Positions 1-7,635 of a stretch of 14,300 bases of DNA are shown piece by piece. The stretch's first letter is position 1. Each line of letters opens with the position of its first letter. Position numbers and translations under genes: made by a program. The notes below the pieces were generated by a model. The model saw only the letters and a program-made list of their open reading frames with translations. It had not been told where the DNA came from and ran no database searches. This DNA is from Gemmatimonadota bacterium (lineage in GTDB: Bacteria; Gemmatimonadota; Gemmatimonadetes; Gemmatimonadales; Gemmatimonadaceae), in the NCBI GenBank assembly GCA_029884515.1, contig JAOUHR010000012.1, positions 1 through 14,300 of the forward strand. Reading direction: 5' to 3'.

Positions 1-337
1 CCATCGCCGAGTTCTCGGTGTGCGTGAGCCGGCGCTCGAGGCCGGTGGACATGTCGCGCACCCAGAGGTCGAGCCGTCCGCCTGCGCGGTCGCTCGACCA
101 CGCGAGGTAGCGCCCGTCGGGCGACCAGGCCGGCTCGGCGTCGAGCGCCTCGTCGTGCGTGATGTTCTGCGGCGCACCGCCGATCGGCATCACGTAGAGA
201 TCGCCCACCGCGACGAATGCGACCTGCTTGCCGTCCGGGGAGATCGCCGGGCCGACGACGCCAAGCGCGCGCCGCGGGGCGCGCGAGTCGAGGTTGCGCT
301 TCCGCTTGGTGTAGCGCGCCGGGGTCACCTCGAGCGT
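1..337 (-). CDS. PD40/TolB-like beta-propeller protein, downstream fragment (after frame break, runs off window)
   Basis: This is the continuation of the gene that begins at 1191, in the frame shifted by one base. The translation starts at TLEVTPARYTKRKRN and continues through further propeller strands, with ISPDGKQVAFV, WSPDGRYLAWSSDR and LDLWVRDMSTGLERRLTH. The SPDG repeats are as clean as those in the first fragment, so the two halves belong to one protein. The reading frame is open to base 1, so the C-terminus lies outside the window. In Gemmatimonadota and Bacteroidota, PD40 propellers of this kind are often followed by an amidohydrolase domain; nothing of that domain is visible here, so it is only a possibility. 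There is no convincing independent start codon with a ribosome binding site, and this should not be read as a separate gene. Confidence 0.8.
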
Positions 338-1191
338 GCCGTGAACGGGATCGTGGTGGCCGCGCCGCCGGCGATCGACCGCCGGCGGATCAGGCCATCC
401 GAGACATAGACGATCTCGGTGGGCGAGAGCCAGCCGGCGCGGAAGGCGAAGGCGTTCTCGTCGCCCGTGAGCGGCTTGCCCGAACGCTCCAGCGTGCTGG
501 TGGTGGTGCCGCCCGAGTGATAGACCACCTCACCCGACGGTCCCCACGAGGGTGCATCGGCGCGCCCGCTCGGCTTCGCGAGCTCACGCTCTGCGCCGGT
601 GGCGACGTTCACCGCGAGCAGACGCGCCTCGCGCCCGCGCATCCCGATGAAGCCGATCTCCGACCCATCGGGCGACCAGGTCGGCATGTAGTCGTCGCCC
701 ACGTCCTTCGTCACCTGCGTGACGGCGCCCGTCCGCAGGTCGAGCACCCAGATGTCGTAGTTGGTGCCGGTACCGCGGTCCGACGAGAAGGCGATCCGCG
801 TACCGTCGCGCGAGTAGGCGGGTTCGCGGTCGTCGTCAGGCCCCGACGTGAGGTGCCGCAGGTTGGCGCCACTCGTGTCCACGGCCCAGATGTCGTAGCT
901 CCCGTCGCGGAAGCCCTGGAAGGCGATCGTGCGGCCGTCCGGCGACCAGACCGGCTGGCGCGCGTCGGTGTACTCGTCCGTGATCCGACGCGCCGCGCCG
1001 CCGGTGACCGGCAGGATCCAGACACTCCCCTGCAAGTCCATCACGAGTCGTGTTCCGTCCGGCGAGGCGGCCACCGCCATCGAGGTGCCCTCGGTGACGG
1101 TGACGGAGACGCGCGCGGGCGCCTGGACCGCCGACGAGGTGGCGATCCAGACGAGGGCGACGAGCGTGGTGCTTCCGATGCGGTGTGACAC
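325..1191 (-). CDS. Secreted PD40/TolB-like beta-propeller protein, N-terminal fragment (frameshifted)
   Basis: The chosen start is GTG at 1191, because it gives a good signal peptide (MSHRIGSTTLVALVWIATSS, then AVQA) and lies 14 bases after the stop of the upstream sortilin-like gene; no clear Shine-Dalgarno is visible. The fragment is 288 residues and is made of PD40 (WD40-like, TolB-type) repeats: ASPDGTRLVM, WSPDGRTIAF, YSRDGTRIAF, WSPDGSEIGF, a weaker WGPSGEVVYH, with DIWAVD and DIWVLD strands between. It ends at a TGA (325-327) directly after IPFTARSR. The adjacent frame immediately carries on with TLEVTPARYTKRK and more SPDG repeats, so a single missing base around 332-345 has split one gene. 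The product is exported; propellers of this type bind proteins or polymers or gate peptidases and amidohydrolases. The exact function is unknown because the C-terminal domain is not in the window. It is probably cotranscribed with the Asp-box protein upstream. Confidence 0.82.
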   Translation of the reverse strand: MSHRIGSTTLVALVWIATSSAVQAPARVSVTVTEGTSMAVAASPDGTRLVMDLQGSVWILPVTGGAARRITDEYTDARQPVWSPDGRTIAFQGFRDGSYDIWAVDTSGANLRHLTSGPDDDREPAYSRDGTRIAFSSDRGTGTNYDIWVLDLRTGAVTQVTKDVGDDYMPTWSPDGSEIGFIGMRGREARLLAVNVATGAERELAKPSGRADAPSWGPSGEVVYHSGGTTTSTLERSGKPLTGDENAFAFRAGWLSPTEIVYVSDGLIRRRSIAGGAATTIPFTARSR

Positions 1192-1205
1192 GGCGTGGAT
1201 GCAGG

Positions 1206-4200
1206 TCAGGGGATCGGTGCCGGTCCGCCGATGATGTTCGGCACGTTCTTGGCGCGCAGCGCGGCGTTGAGGGCCGCGAGGTCGCCGCCGAGCAGCGCTT
1301 CGAGGTCGTTGAGGTGCTGGCGCAGCTGTTCCTTCAGGATGCCCTGCACCTCCACCTGCTGGTCCGTGGGTCGGAAGTCGGCGTTGGCGAGCCCGTTGGC
1401 GAGGTAGCCGATCTTCGAGATCAGCGCCGACGCGAAGCGGACGCCATCCTGCCCGCCGCCGGTCTGCCGCAGGTCCACGAGGTTCATCTCGAGGGCCACG
1501 AGCTTCGTGGCGAGCGCCGTCGTGGCCGCGCGCACCTCGGCGTCGCTCACGGCGCGCTTGAGCGCGTCGAGCTGGACGCGCACGGACTCGATGCGCGCCA
1601 CCGCCGCGGCCGCCTGGTTCATGTCGGCCTTGAGCGCACCCACCATCGTGTTCTGCGCGACGATGTCCGCCTCGGTCCCGCCGGAGTTCGGATCCTTGCG
1701 GACCTCCACCGTGCGCACCTGCTCGCGGCCGTCCACGGTGAGCTTGACCGTGTACGTGCCCGGTGCGACCAGGACCGAGATGCGGCCCGTGCCGGGCGCC
1801 GGGCGCCCGTCCTCGGGCACCTCCATCCACTCGGCGTACATCGGCGGCGTGAGGAGCCGCGTCTCACGGCTCGGCGTGTCGCGCAGGTCCCACGCCACGC
1901 GGTTGATCCCGGCGGTGTTGGTGCCCGTGATCGTGCGCACGGCGCGTCCCTGCGCATCGGTGATCGCGAGCGTCGGCGCCTTGGCGGCCGGCGCCTTGAG
2001 GTAGTAGTTGAAGCTCGCGCCGTACTCCGGATCCTCCCCGACGGTGGGGTCGTCGTACGTGGAGGAGGGCGCGGTGATCGGCCGGAACCGGTACGCGGCG
2101 CGCGGCGCAAAGAAGTGCGACGCACTCGCCAGCACCTCCGGCGTCATCTGCTGCAGCGGCGCGAGGTCATCGAGGATGAAGAAGCCGCGGCCGTACGTCG
2201 AGATCACGAGGTCGTTGAAGTGCTCCTGCACCACGATGCCCGAGACGGGCGCGTGCGGCAGGTCGATCTGCAGCGGCAGCCAGGAATCGCCGGCGTCGTA
2301 GGAGACGTAGATCGCGTTCTCCGTGCCGACGTAGAGCATCCCCCGCCGCACCGGATCCTCGATGATGACCTTCGCATAGCTCAGGTTCGACTTCGGGATC
2401 CCGTTCGTGATCGCCTTCCAGGTCCTGCCGTAGTCGCTGGTCCGGTAGATGAACGGGTCGCGATTGTCCATCTGGTGGAAGTCCACCGTGAGATAGGCCG
2501 TCCCGCTGTCGTACTTGGACGGCGCGATGCTGCGCACCGAACCCCACGCCGGCAGGTTCGGGATGTTGGCCGTGAGGTTCGTCCAGGTCGCACCGTTGTC
2601 GCGCGTCAACTGCACGAGGCCGTCGTTTGTCCCCACCCAGATCATCCCCTTCTCGCGCGGCGACTCGGCGATCGCGTACACCACGCCAGCGTACTCCACG
2701 CCGATGTTGTCACCCGTGAGGCCGCCGGAGCTCTTCTGGCGGCTCTTGTCGTTGAGGGTGAGGTCGGGGCTGATCACCTGCCAGCTCTGCCCGCCGTTGG
2801 TCGTCCGGTGCACGTGCTGGCTGCCGACGTACACGGTGTTGTGGTCGTGCGGCGAGATCTGGAGCGGCGAGTCCCAGACGAAGCGGTACCTCACGCCTTC
2901 CGCCGGCCCGTTGCTCTGCTGTGGCCAGACCTCCACCGTGCGGAACTGCCGGCGGGCCTCCTCAAAGCGCACGACGATGCCGCCGACCATCCCCGAGCCC
3001 GAGGCGGTGGACCAGATGATGTTCGGGTCCACCGGATCGGGCGTCGCCCAGCCGCTCTCGCCGCCGCCCACCGCGTGCCACATCCCGCGCAGGATGCGGC
3101 CGTTCTGCAGGCGGCCGTTGCTCGGGCCGCGATAGGTGGGCTCGTCCTGCTTGTTCCCGAACACGTTGTAGGGGATCATGTTGTCCACGGTCACGTGGTA
3201 GATCTGCGCATTCGTGAGGCGCTGACGGAACCAGGACCTGCCGCGGTTCTGCGTGATCGAGAGCCCCTGGTCGTGTGCGACGATCATGCGGTCGGCGTTC
3301 GTGGGGTCGATCCAGATGTCGTGATGGTCGCCGCCGGGCGCCTGGCCGCGCTGGATCACGTTGACCGTCTCGCCGCCGTCGATGGTCTTTGAGAAGGCGG
3401 CGGTGAGGAAGTACACCTCACTCTCGTTGTCGGTCGAGACGCCCATCCGCGAGTAGTAGTGCGCACGTCCCATCACGTTCCGGTCACGGCTCACCAGGGT
3501 CCACCTCCGGCCGCCGTCGTCGGAGCGCCAGAGCTGGCCGTTCTCCGTCGGCTCGCCGTCCCACGGGATCCCGTCGCCCGTCTCGATCATCGCGTAGACG
3601 CGCTGGGGGTTCGAGGTGGAGATGCCGAGCGCGACCTTGCCCACCGGCTTCGTGGGGAGCCCGTTCCCCTGCAGGCGCGCCCAGGTCACGCCGCCGTCGC
3701 GCGAGACGAACAGCCCGCTCCCCTTCCCGCCGCTGAAGCGGCCGTACGTATGGATTACGATCTGCCACATCCCGGCGAAGAGGATCCGCGGATTGGACGG
3801 GTCCATCGCGAGGTCGGAGCAGCCGGTGTCCTGATCCACGAAGAGCACGCGCGTCCACGTGGCACCGCCATCGGTGGTGCGGTAGACGCCACGCTCCTGC
3901 TGCGGACCGTACGCCGTCCCGAGTGCGCAGACGAGCACGGTGTTCGGATCCTGCGGATGGATCGCGATGCGGGCGATGCGGCCCGTCTTCTCGAGCCCCA
4001 TCAGCGTCCAGTTCTCGCCGCCGTCGGTGGACTTGAAGACGCCCTGCCCGATCGAGATGTGGCTTCGGATGTGCGCCTCGCCGGTGCCGGCCCAGACCAC
4101 GTTCCGGTCCGAGCGCGCGATGGAGAGCGCGCCGATCGACTGCACCATCTGGTCGTCGAACACCGAGCGCCAGTTCACGCCGCCGTCGGTGGTCTTCGAG

Positions 4201-4421
4201 ATGCCGCCCGAGGCGGCCCCGACGAAGTAGGTGAGGGGGTCGCCGGGGATGCCAACCGCCGCGGAGAAGCGGTTCCCCTCGGGACCGAGGTTCCGCCAGT
4301 GGAGCGACTTCCAGAGGTCGGGGGAGAGGCGCGGCGCCGCGGCGGGCGTCTGCGCGGGCATCGAGAGGGCGGCGAGCGACAGGGTGGTCGCGGCCAGGAT
4401 GAGACGACGGACGATGCGCAT
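1206..4421 (-). CDS. Secreted sortilin-like Asp-box (BNR repeat) glycosyl-hydrolase-fold protein
   Basis: A 1071-residue exported protein. The ATG at 4421 has a GAGGA ribosome binding site four bases upstream and gives a clear signal peptide (MRIVRRLILAATTLSLAAL, cleavage near SMPA-Q). The body, about residues 40-830, is filled with Asp-boxes (S/T-x-D-x-G-x-x-W): KTTDGGVNW (76-84), KSTDGGENW (130-138), RTTDGGATW (181-189), VSRDGGVTW, RSDDGGRRW, RTTNGGQSW, LTRDNGATW, RTSDYGRTW and VSYDAGDSW. These mark the sialidase/VPS10-sortilin type of multi-bladed propeller. A region with GINRVAWDLRD and APGTYTVKLTVDG follows and resembles the FlgD-like beta-sandwich often found in this family, then a helical C-terminus (about 950-1071). 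These proteins are usually annotated as glycosyl hydrolase or sortilin, but an Asp-box is structural and no catalytic residues can be assigned, so hydrolase activity is not shown. The reading frame is intact. The next gene follows 14 bases after the stop, suggesting an operon. Confidence 0.9.
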   Translation of the reverse strand: MRIVRRLILAATTLSLAALSMPAQTPAAAPRLSPDLWKSLHWRNLGPEGNRFSAAVGIPGDPLTYFVGAASGGISKTTDGGVNWRSVFDDQMVQSIGALSIARSDRNVVWAGTGEAHIRSHISIGQGVFKSTDGGENWTLMGLEKTGRIARIAIHPQDPNTVLVCALGTAYGPQQERGVYRTTDGGATWTRVLFVDQDTGCSDLAMDPSNPRILFAGMWQIVIHTYGRFSGGKGSGLFVSRDGGVTWARLQGNGLPTKPVGKVALGISTSNPQRVYAMIETGDGIPWDGEPTENGQLWRSDDGGRRWTLVSRDRNVMGRAHYYSRMGVSTDNESEVYFLTAAFSKTIDGGETVNVIQRGQAPGGDHHDIWIDPTNADRMIVAHDQGLSITQNRGRSWFRQRLTNAQIYHVTVDNMIPYNVFGNKQDEPTYRGPSNGRLQNGRILRGMWHAVGGGESGWATPDPVDPNIIWSTASGSGMVGGIVVRFEEARRQFRTVEVWPQQSNGPAEGVRYRFVWDSPLQISPHDHNTVYVGSQHVHRTTNGGQSWQVISPDLTLNDKSRQKSSGGLTGDNIGVEYAGVVYAIAESPREKGMIWVGTNDGLVQLTRDNGATWTNLTANIPNLPAWGSVRSIAPSKYDSGTAYLTVDFHQMDNRDPFIYRTSDYGRTWKAITNGIPKSNLSYAKVIIEDPVRRGMLYVGTENAIYVSYDAGDSWLPLQIDLPHAPVSGIVVQEHFNDLVISTYGRGFFILDDLAPLQQMTPEVLASASHFFAPRAAYRFRPITAPSSTYDDPTVGEDPEYGASFNYYLKAPAAKAPTLAITDAQGRAVRTITGTNTAGINRVAWDLRDTPSRETRLLTPPMYAEWMEVPEDGRPAPGTGRISVLVAPGTYTVKLTVDGREQVRTVEVRKDPNSGGTEADIVAQNTMVGALKADMNQAAAAVARIESVRVQLDALKRAVSDAEVRAATTALATKLVALEMNLVDLRQTGGGQDGVRFASALISKIGYLANGLANADFRPTDQQVEVQGILKEQLRQHLNDLEALLGGDLAALNAALRAKNVPNIIGGPAPIP

Positions 4422-4424
4422 CGG

Positions 4425-4477
4425 ATCCTCAGCGGGGGGAATGAGGGGATTCTATTCCCCGCCGCGGACCGACGTAA
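4425..4477 (-). promoter_or_regulatory. Candidate promoter and ribosome binding site of the Asp-box protein gene
   Basis: Read on the minus strand, TAGAAT (4454-4449) matches the sigma-70 -10 consensus at five of six positions and stands out in very GC-rich DNA. The -35 position 17 bases upstream is weak (TTACGT, 4477-4472). A transcript starting near 4442 would have a leader of about 20 bases with GAGGA four bases before the ATG at 4421. The -10 element lies within an inverted repeat (4436-4460), so a regulator could bind over it. Confidence 0.4.
4436..4460. repeat. 7-bp inverted repeat in divergent intergenic region
   Basis: GGGGAAT (4436-4442) and ATTCCCC (4454-4460) are perfect inverted copies separated by 11 bases. 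An overlapping shorter version pairs GGGGA (4445-4449) with TCCCC (4456-4460). The element covers the candidate -10 of the minus-strand gene and lies between two divergent genes for exported proteins. It could be an operator or a structure in the leader RNA; the sequence alone does not decide. Confidence 0.45.
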
Positions 4478-4525
4478 GAGTGCGCGGGTGTGGACGCGGG
4501 CCCCGAAGTGCGCGACTTTCTCCCG

Positions 4526-5863
4526 ATGCCAACTCCCTCACGCTGCACCCGCGCCGTCCTGTACGCGGCCACGCTCGCGGCCACGCTCGCGGCCACGCTC
4601 GCGGCCACGCTCGCCGCCACGCTCGCCGCCACGCTCGCCGCCCCGATCGCGTCCGCGCAGGACCCGGCGCGCCTCGGCTTCGACCCCGGGCGCCTCGCGC
4701 GCCTCGACACGCTGATGCAGCAGGCGGTCGACTCCTCGGCGGTCGCGGGCGCGGTCGCGCTCGTGCTCCGCGACGGCCAGGTGGTCTACCAGCGCGCGGT
4801 CGGCTGGGCGGACAAGGAGGCGAAGCGCACTATGACCACCGACGCGATCTTCCGCATCGCGTCGCAGTCCAAGGCGCTCACGAGCGTCGCGATCATGATG
4901 CTCGTGGAGGAAGGGAGGATCGCGCTCACCGATCCGGTGTCGCGCTGGCTCCCCTCCTTCGCGAAGACCACGGTCGCCAACCGCGCCGATACGGGACGCA
5001 CCGTGACGCCCGCGCGCCGGCAGATCAGGATCTTCGACCTCCTCACGCACACCGCGGGCATCTCGTACGGAACCGACGCGTTCGTCGCCGAGCGGTATCG
5101 CGCAGCCGGGCTCGGGCCCGCGGCGGGGTTCGGCTGGTACACGGCGGACAAGAGCGAGACGATCTGCGCCTCGATGGACCGCCTCGGCACCCTGCCCTTC
5201 GTCTCGCAGCCGGGCGAGGCCTGGGTGTACGGCTACAACACCGACATCCTCGGCTGCGTGGTGGAGCGCGCGAGCGGATTGGCGCTCGACGAGTTCTTCC
5301 GCCGGCGCATCACGGGGCCGCTCGGCATGACCGACACCGACTTCTACCTGCCGAGCGCGAAGCGCGCGCGGCTCGCCACGGTGTATCGCAGCGACAGCGA
5401 CGGCCACGTGGTGCGCGCGGACACGGGCGCGAAGGGCCAGGGCCACTACGTGGACGGCCCGCGCGTGAGCTTCTCGGGCGGCGCCGGGCTGCTCTCCACC
5501 GCGAAGGACTACGCGACCTTCCTGCAGATGCTGCTCGACCATGGCACCGCGGGCGGAAAGCGCCTGCTCTCGCCGCGAAGCGTCGAGCTGATGACCACGA
5601 ACCAGGTGGGCACGCTCTATGGCGCGCCCGGCCAGGGGTTCGGACTCGGATTCTCGACGACCGACCGCCTCGGCGCCGGCGGATACAACTCCGTGGGCAC
5701 CTTCGGCTGGGGTGGCGCCTATGCGAGCGCCTACCAGGTGGATCCGGCGGAGCGGATCGTGTTCGTCATGATGCTGCAGACCATCCCGAACGGGTCGGAC
5801 CTGCCGCGGAAGTTCCCGACACTCGTCTACCAGGCGCTCGTCGCACCGGCTGCGCGTCCGTGA
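4526..5863 (+). CDS. Exported serine hydrolase, EstB / class C beta-lactamase family
   Basis: A 445-residue protein of the beta-lactamase/transpeptidase fold (Pfam Beta-lactamase, PF00144). The nucleophile motif SxxK is seen as SQSK (Ser113, Lys116) in FRIASQSKALT. The family's second motif is the Tyr in WVYGYNTDILG (Tyr235 or Tyr237). The third is FGWGGA (about 393-398), the W-x-G form seen in EstB-like esterases where beta-lactamases have KTG. This points to esterase, peptidase or D-aminopeptidase-like activity rather than true antibiotic resistance. The ATG at 4526 is preferred over GTG 4490 because it gives a proper signal peptide; neither has a good ribosome binding site. The signal peptide core is six AATL repeats (residues 14-37) from 12-bp tandem DNA repeats, with cleavage likely at IASA-QD (44/45). 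The stop codon overlaps the start of the next gene (GTGA), implying translational coupling. Confidence 0.9.
   Translation: MPTPSRCTRAVLYAATLAATLAATLAATLAATLAATLAAPIASAQDPARLGFDPGRLARLDTLMQQAVDSSAVAGAVALVLRDGQVVYQRAVGWADKEAKRTMTTDAIFRIASQSKALTSVAIMMLVEEGRIALTDPVSRWLPSFAKTTVANRADTGRTVTPARRQIRIFDLLTHTAGISYGTDAFVAERYRAAGLGPAAGFGWYTADKSETICASMDRLGTLPFVSQPGEAWVYGYNTDILGCVVERASGLALDEFFRRRITGPLGMTDTDFYLPSAKRARLATVYRSDSDGHVVRADTGAKGQGHYVDGPRVSFSGGAGLLSTAKDYATFLQMLLDHGTAGGKRLLSPRSVELMTTNQVGTLYGAPGQGFGLGFSTTDRLGAGGYNSVGTFGWGGAYASAYQVDPAERIVFVMMLQTIPNGSDLPRKFPTLVYQALVAPAARP
4565..4648 (+). repeat. 12-bp tandem repeat (minisatellite) within signal peptide codons
   Basis: Four identical copies of GCGGCCACGCTC (4565-4612) are followed by two copies with one substitution, GCCGCCACGCTC (4613-4636), and one degraded copy, GCCGCCCCGATC (4637-4648). 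The unit is a multiple of three, so copy-number change would alter the protein by Ala-Ala-Thr-Leu steps without breaking the frame. The repeats form nearly all of the hydrophobic core of the signal peptide of the serine hydrolase. Confidence 0.97.
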
Positions 5864-7587
5864 GGCGTCTCGCGCCGTGCATCCTGCTGGTCGCCGCCGT
5901 CGCGTGCGGTGGCTCCGTCGCGCCTGGCATGACATCGCCCGCGGCGGGCAAGCGCGTCGAGGGCACGCAGGGGATGGTCGTCGCGTCGCAAGCGCAGGCA
6001 TCCGAAGCCGGCGCGGCGATGCTCCGCGCCGGCGGCAACGCCGTGGACGCCGCGGTCGCCGCGGCGTTCGCGCTCTCCGTGGTGGACATCTCGCAGACGG
6101 GCTTGGGCGGCGGCGGCGCGCTCACCTGGTACGACGCCCGCACGCACCACGCCGAGCACTTGTCGTTCTACTCGCGCACCGGCGCGGACCCCTTGTGGGG
6201 CGAGCAGGACAGCACGCGCTCGGCGGGGCGCGCGGCGGCCGTGCCGGGGATGGTGGCCGGGCTCCTCGAGGCGCACGGCCGATTCGGGCGGCTCGCGCGC
6301 GCGCAGGTGATGGCCCCCGCCATCCGCCTCGCGCGCGAGGGGTTCGTGGTGAGTCCGCTGCTCTCGCGCACCATCACGTCGTCGCGTGAGAAGCTCGCGG
6401 CGGACTCCAGTGCATTCGCGCTCTTCTTCCCCGGAGGGGAAGCGCTGCGGCCCGGCGACCAGCTCATGCAGCCGGAGCTCGCGGGCACACTCGAACGCAT
6501 CGCGAGCGAGGGCGCGAGCGGCTTCTATCGCGGGCCGGTCGCCGCGGACCTCGTGCGGGCGGTGCAGGCGCGGGGCGGCCTCATCACCGAGGGTGACCTC
6601 GCGGACTACCCGGTGGCCGACATGCGGCCACTCTGCACGATGTGGCGCGGCTACACCGTGCTCAGCGCGCCCCCGCCGATGGGAGGCGCGCCGGTGCTCG
6701 CGATGCTGAACCTCGCGCAGGAGACGGGCCTCGCCGATGCCGGCGGGTTCACCGACGTGCCCGACGCCGCGGTGCGCTTCGCCGACATCCACCGGCTCGT
6801 CTCGATCGACGCGTCACGCTGGCGCGGGGATCCGGCGATCCTGCCCGTGCCCGCCCGCGGCTTCGTGAGCCCGGCGTACGCGAAGGCGCGCGCCGCAATC
6901 CTCGGATCGAGCGCGGCGGACACCGTGGTGCGGGGCGACCCCTGGCCCTACGACACCGCCGCGCCGCAGGGCGCATGCGCGGTGGATCCCTTCCCTGCCG
7001 CCGCGCGCCTGGCCGACGACACGGCGTCCGCTTCCATAGAGGAGACCGGCGGAAGCCTGACCTCGCACCTCTCGGTGGTGGACGCCGACGGCAATGCGGT
7101 CTCGGCGACCACCACGGTGGGCGTGCTGTTCGGTTCGGGGGTCTACACCGACGGGTTCTTCCTCAACTCGTCCGCGGCGAACCTCGATGCGCGGACGCGC
7201 GGCCCGAACCGGTACTCCAACTCCACCATCGCGCCCACCCTGATCCTCGACGGCGACCGGGTGCGGCTCGTGGTCGGTGCTGCGGGGTCGCAGTACATCC
7301 AGTCGGCGATCGTCGAGGTGACGCTGCGGATCCTCGCGTACGGCGAGGACCCGGGCACTGCGGTCGCGGCGCCGCGGCTGCAGACGAGCGTGGGGCGACG
7401 CGACGTCGAGGTGGAACCGGGCTTCACGCCTGAGGTGTACGCGGCGCTCGTGCGGCACGGGTATCGGCCCCTGAGCCGCGTGGCCGACATCGCGTTCGGC
7501 GGCGTGCACGCGGTGTATGTGCGACGCGACGGCAAGGTGATCGGCGCGGCGGACCCGCGGCGCGATGGGGTGGCGGTGAAGCAGTAG
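5860..7587 (+). CDS. Gamma-glutamyltransferase family protein, probable lipoprotein (divergent active site)
   Basis: A 575-residue Ntn-hydrolase proenzyme of the gamma-glutamyltransferase family, which cleaves gamma-glutamyl bonds such as those of glutathione and normally self-cleaves into two subunits. Start GTG 5860 overlaps the upstream stop (GTGA) and gives a lipoprotein-like leader ending AAVAC, with lipid Cys16, so a membrane-anchored periplasmic protein is expected. Family landmarks are VASQAQASEAGAAMLRAGGN (41-60), DAAVAAAFAL, SQTGLGGGGALTWYD, Arg106 at the place of the substrate-binding Arg of the E. coli enzyme, and LTSHLSVVDADGNAVS (400-415), where Thr401 aligns with the catalytic Thr of TTHxSV. 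Two conserved elements are altered: the Ser-Ser-Met-Ser-Pro-Thr stretch reads SNSTIAPT (453-460), and the PGGS glycine loop reads GAAGSQYI (473-480). Processing is probably retained, but substrate preference may differ from glutathione. It is coupled to the serine hydrolase gene upstream. Confidence 0.9.
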   Translation: MRRLAPCILLVAAVACGGSVAPGMTSPAAGKRVEGTQGMVVASQAQASEAGAAMLRAGGNAVDAAVAAAFALSVVDISQTGLGGGGALTWYDARTHHAEHLSFYSRTGADPLWGEQDSTRSAGRAAAVPGMVAGLLEAHGRFGRLARAQVMAPAIRLAREGFVVSPLLSRTITSSREKLAADSSAFALFFPGGEALRPGDQLMQPELAGTLERIASEGASGFYRGPVAADLVRAVQARGGLITEGDLADYPVADMRPLCTMWRGYTVLSAPPPMGGAPVLAMLNLAQETGLADAGGFTDVPDAAVRFADIHRLVSIDASRWRGDPAILPVPARGFVSPAYAKARAAILGSSAADTVVRGDPWPYDTAAPQGACAVDPFPAAARLADDTASASIEETGGSLTSHLSVVDADGNAVSATTTVGVLFGSGVYTDGFFLNSSAANLDARTRGPNRYSNSTIAPTLILDGDRVRLVVGAAGSQYIQSAIVEVTLRILAYGEDPGTAVAAPRLQTSVGRRDVEVEPGFTPEVYAALVRHGYRPLSRVADIAFGGVHAVYVRRDGKVIGAADPRRDGVAVKQ

Positions 7588-7592
7588 TCGCG

Positions 7593-7619
7593 CGACGGCG
7601 CGAGCGGCGAGCGCCGTCG
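7593..7619. terminator. GC-rich hairpin between convergent genes, probable bidirectional terminator
   Basis: CGACGGCGC (7593-7601) pairs perfectly with GCGCCGTCG (7611-7619) around a 9-base loop. It sits in the 48-base gap between the stop of the gamma-glutamyltransferase gene (7587, plus) and the stop of the Fpg-family gene (7636, minus). No T-run follows on either strand, so it is either a non-canonical terminator or an RNA 3' end stabiliser. Confidence 0.55.
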
Positions 7620-7635
7620 GCGCCGCCCGCCCCTC

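Noticed and set aside
1185..3392. Long plus-strand open frame (735 codons) opposite the Asp-box protein gene
   Set aside because: Its translation is rich in Arg, Val, His and Asp with no motif, while the minus strand carries clear Asp-boxes; it is an antisense shadow typical of high GC.
4490..4525. GTG 4490 as start of the serine hydrolase
   Set aside because: It would add an acidic N-terminus before the signal peptide, and no ribosome binding site supports it.
4231..5859. Extension of the gamma-glutamyltransferase frame upstream through the serine hydrolase gene
   Set aside because: It is another frame of the beta-lactamase-fold gene; the HARG/HARR repeats there are only the 12-bp tandem repeat read in a different frame.
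4526..5863. Reading the serine hydrolase as an antibiotic-resistance beta-lactamase
   Set aside because: The third motif is GWGG as in EstB-like esterases rather than KTG, so resistance is not supported.
4538..6001. Minus-strand open frame (487 codons) across the serine hydrolase gene
   Set aside because: Its RERG repeats derive from the same tandem array and it has no recognisable domain.
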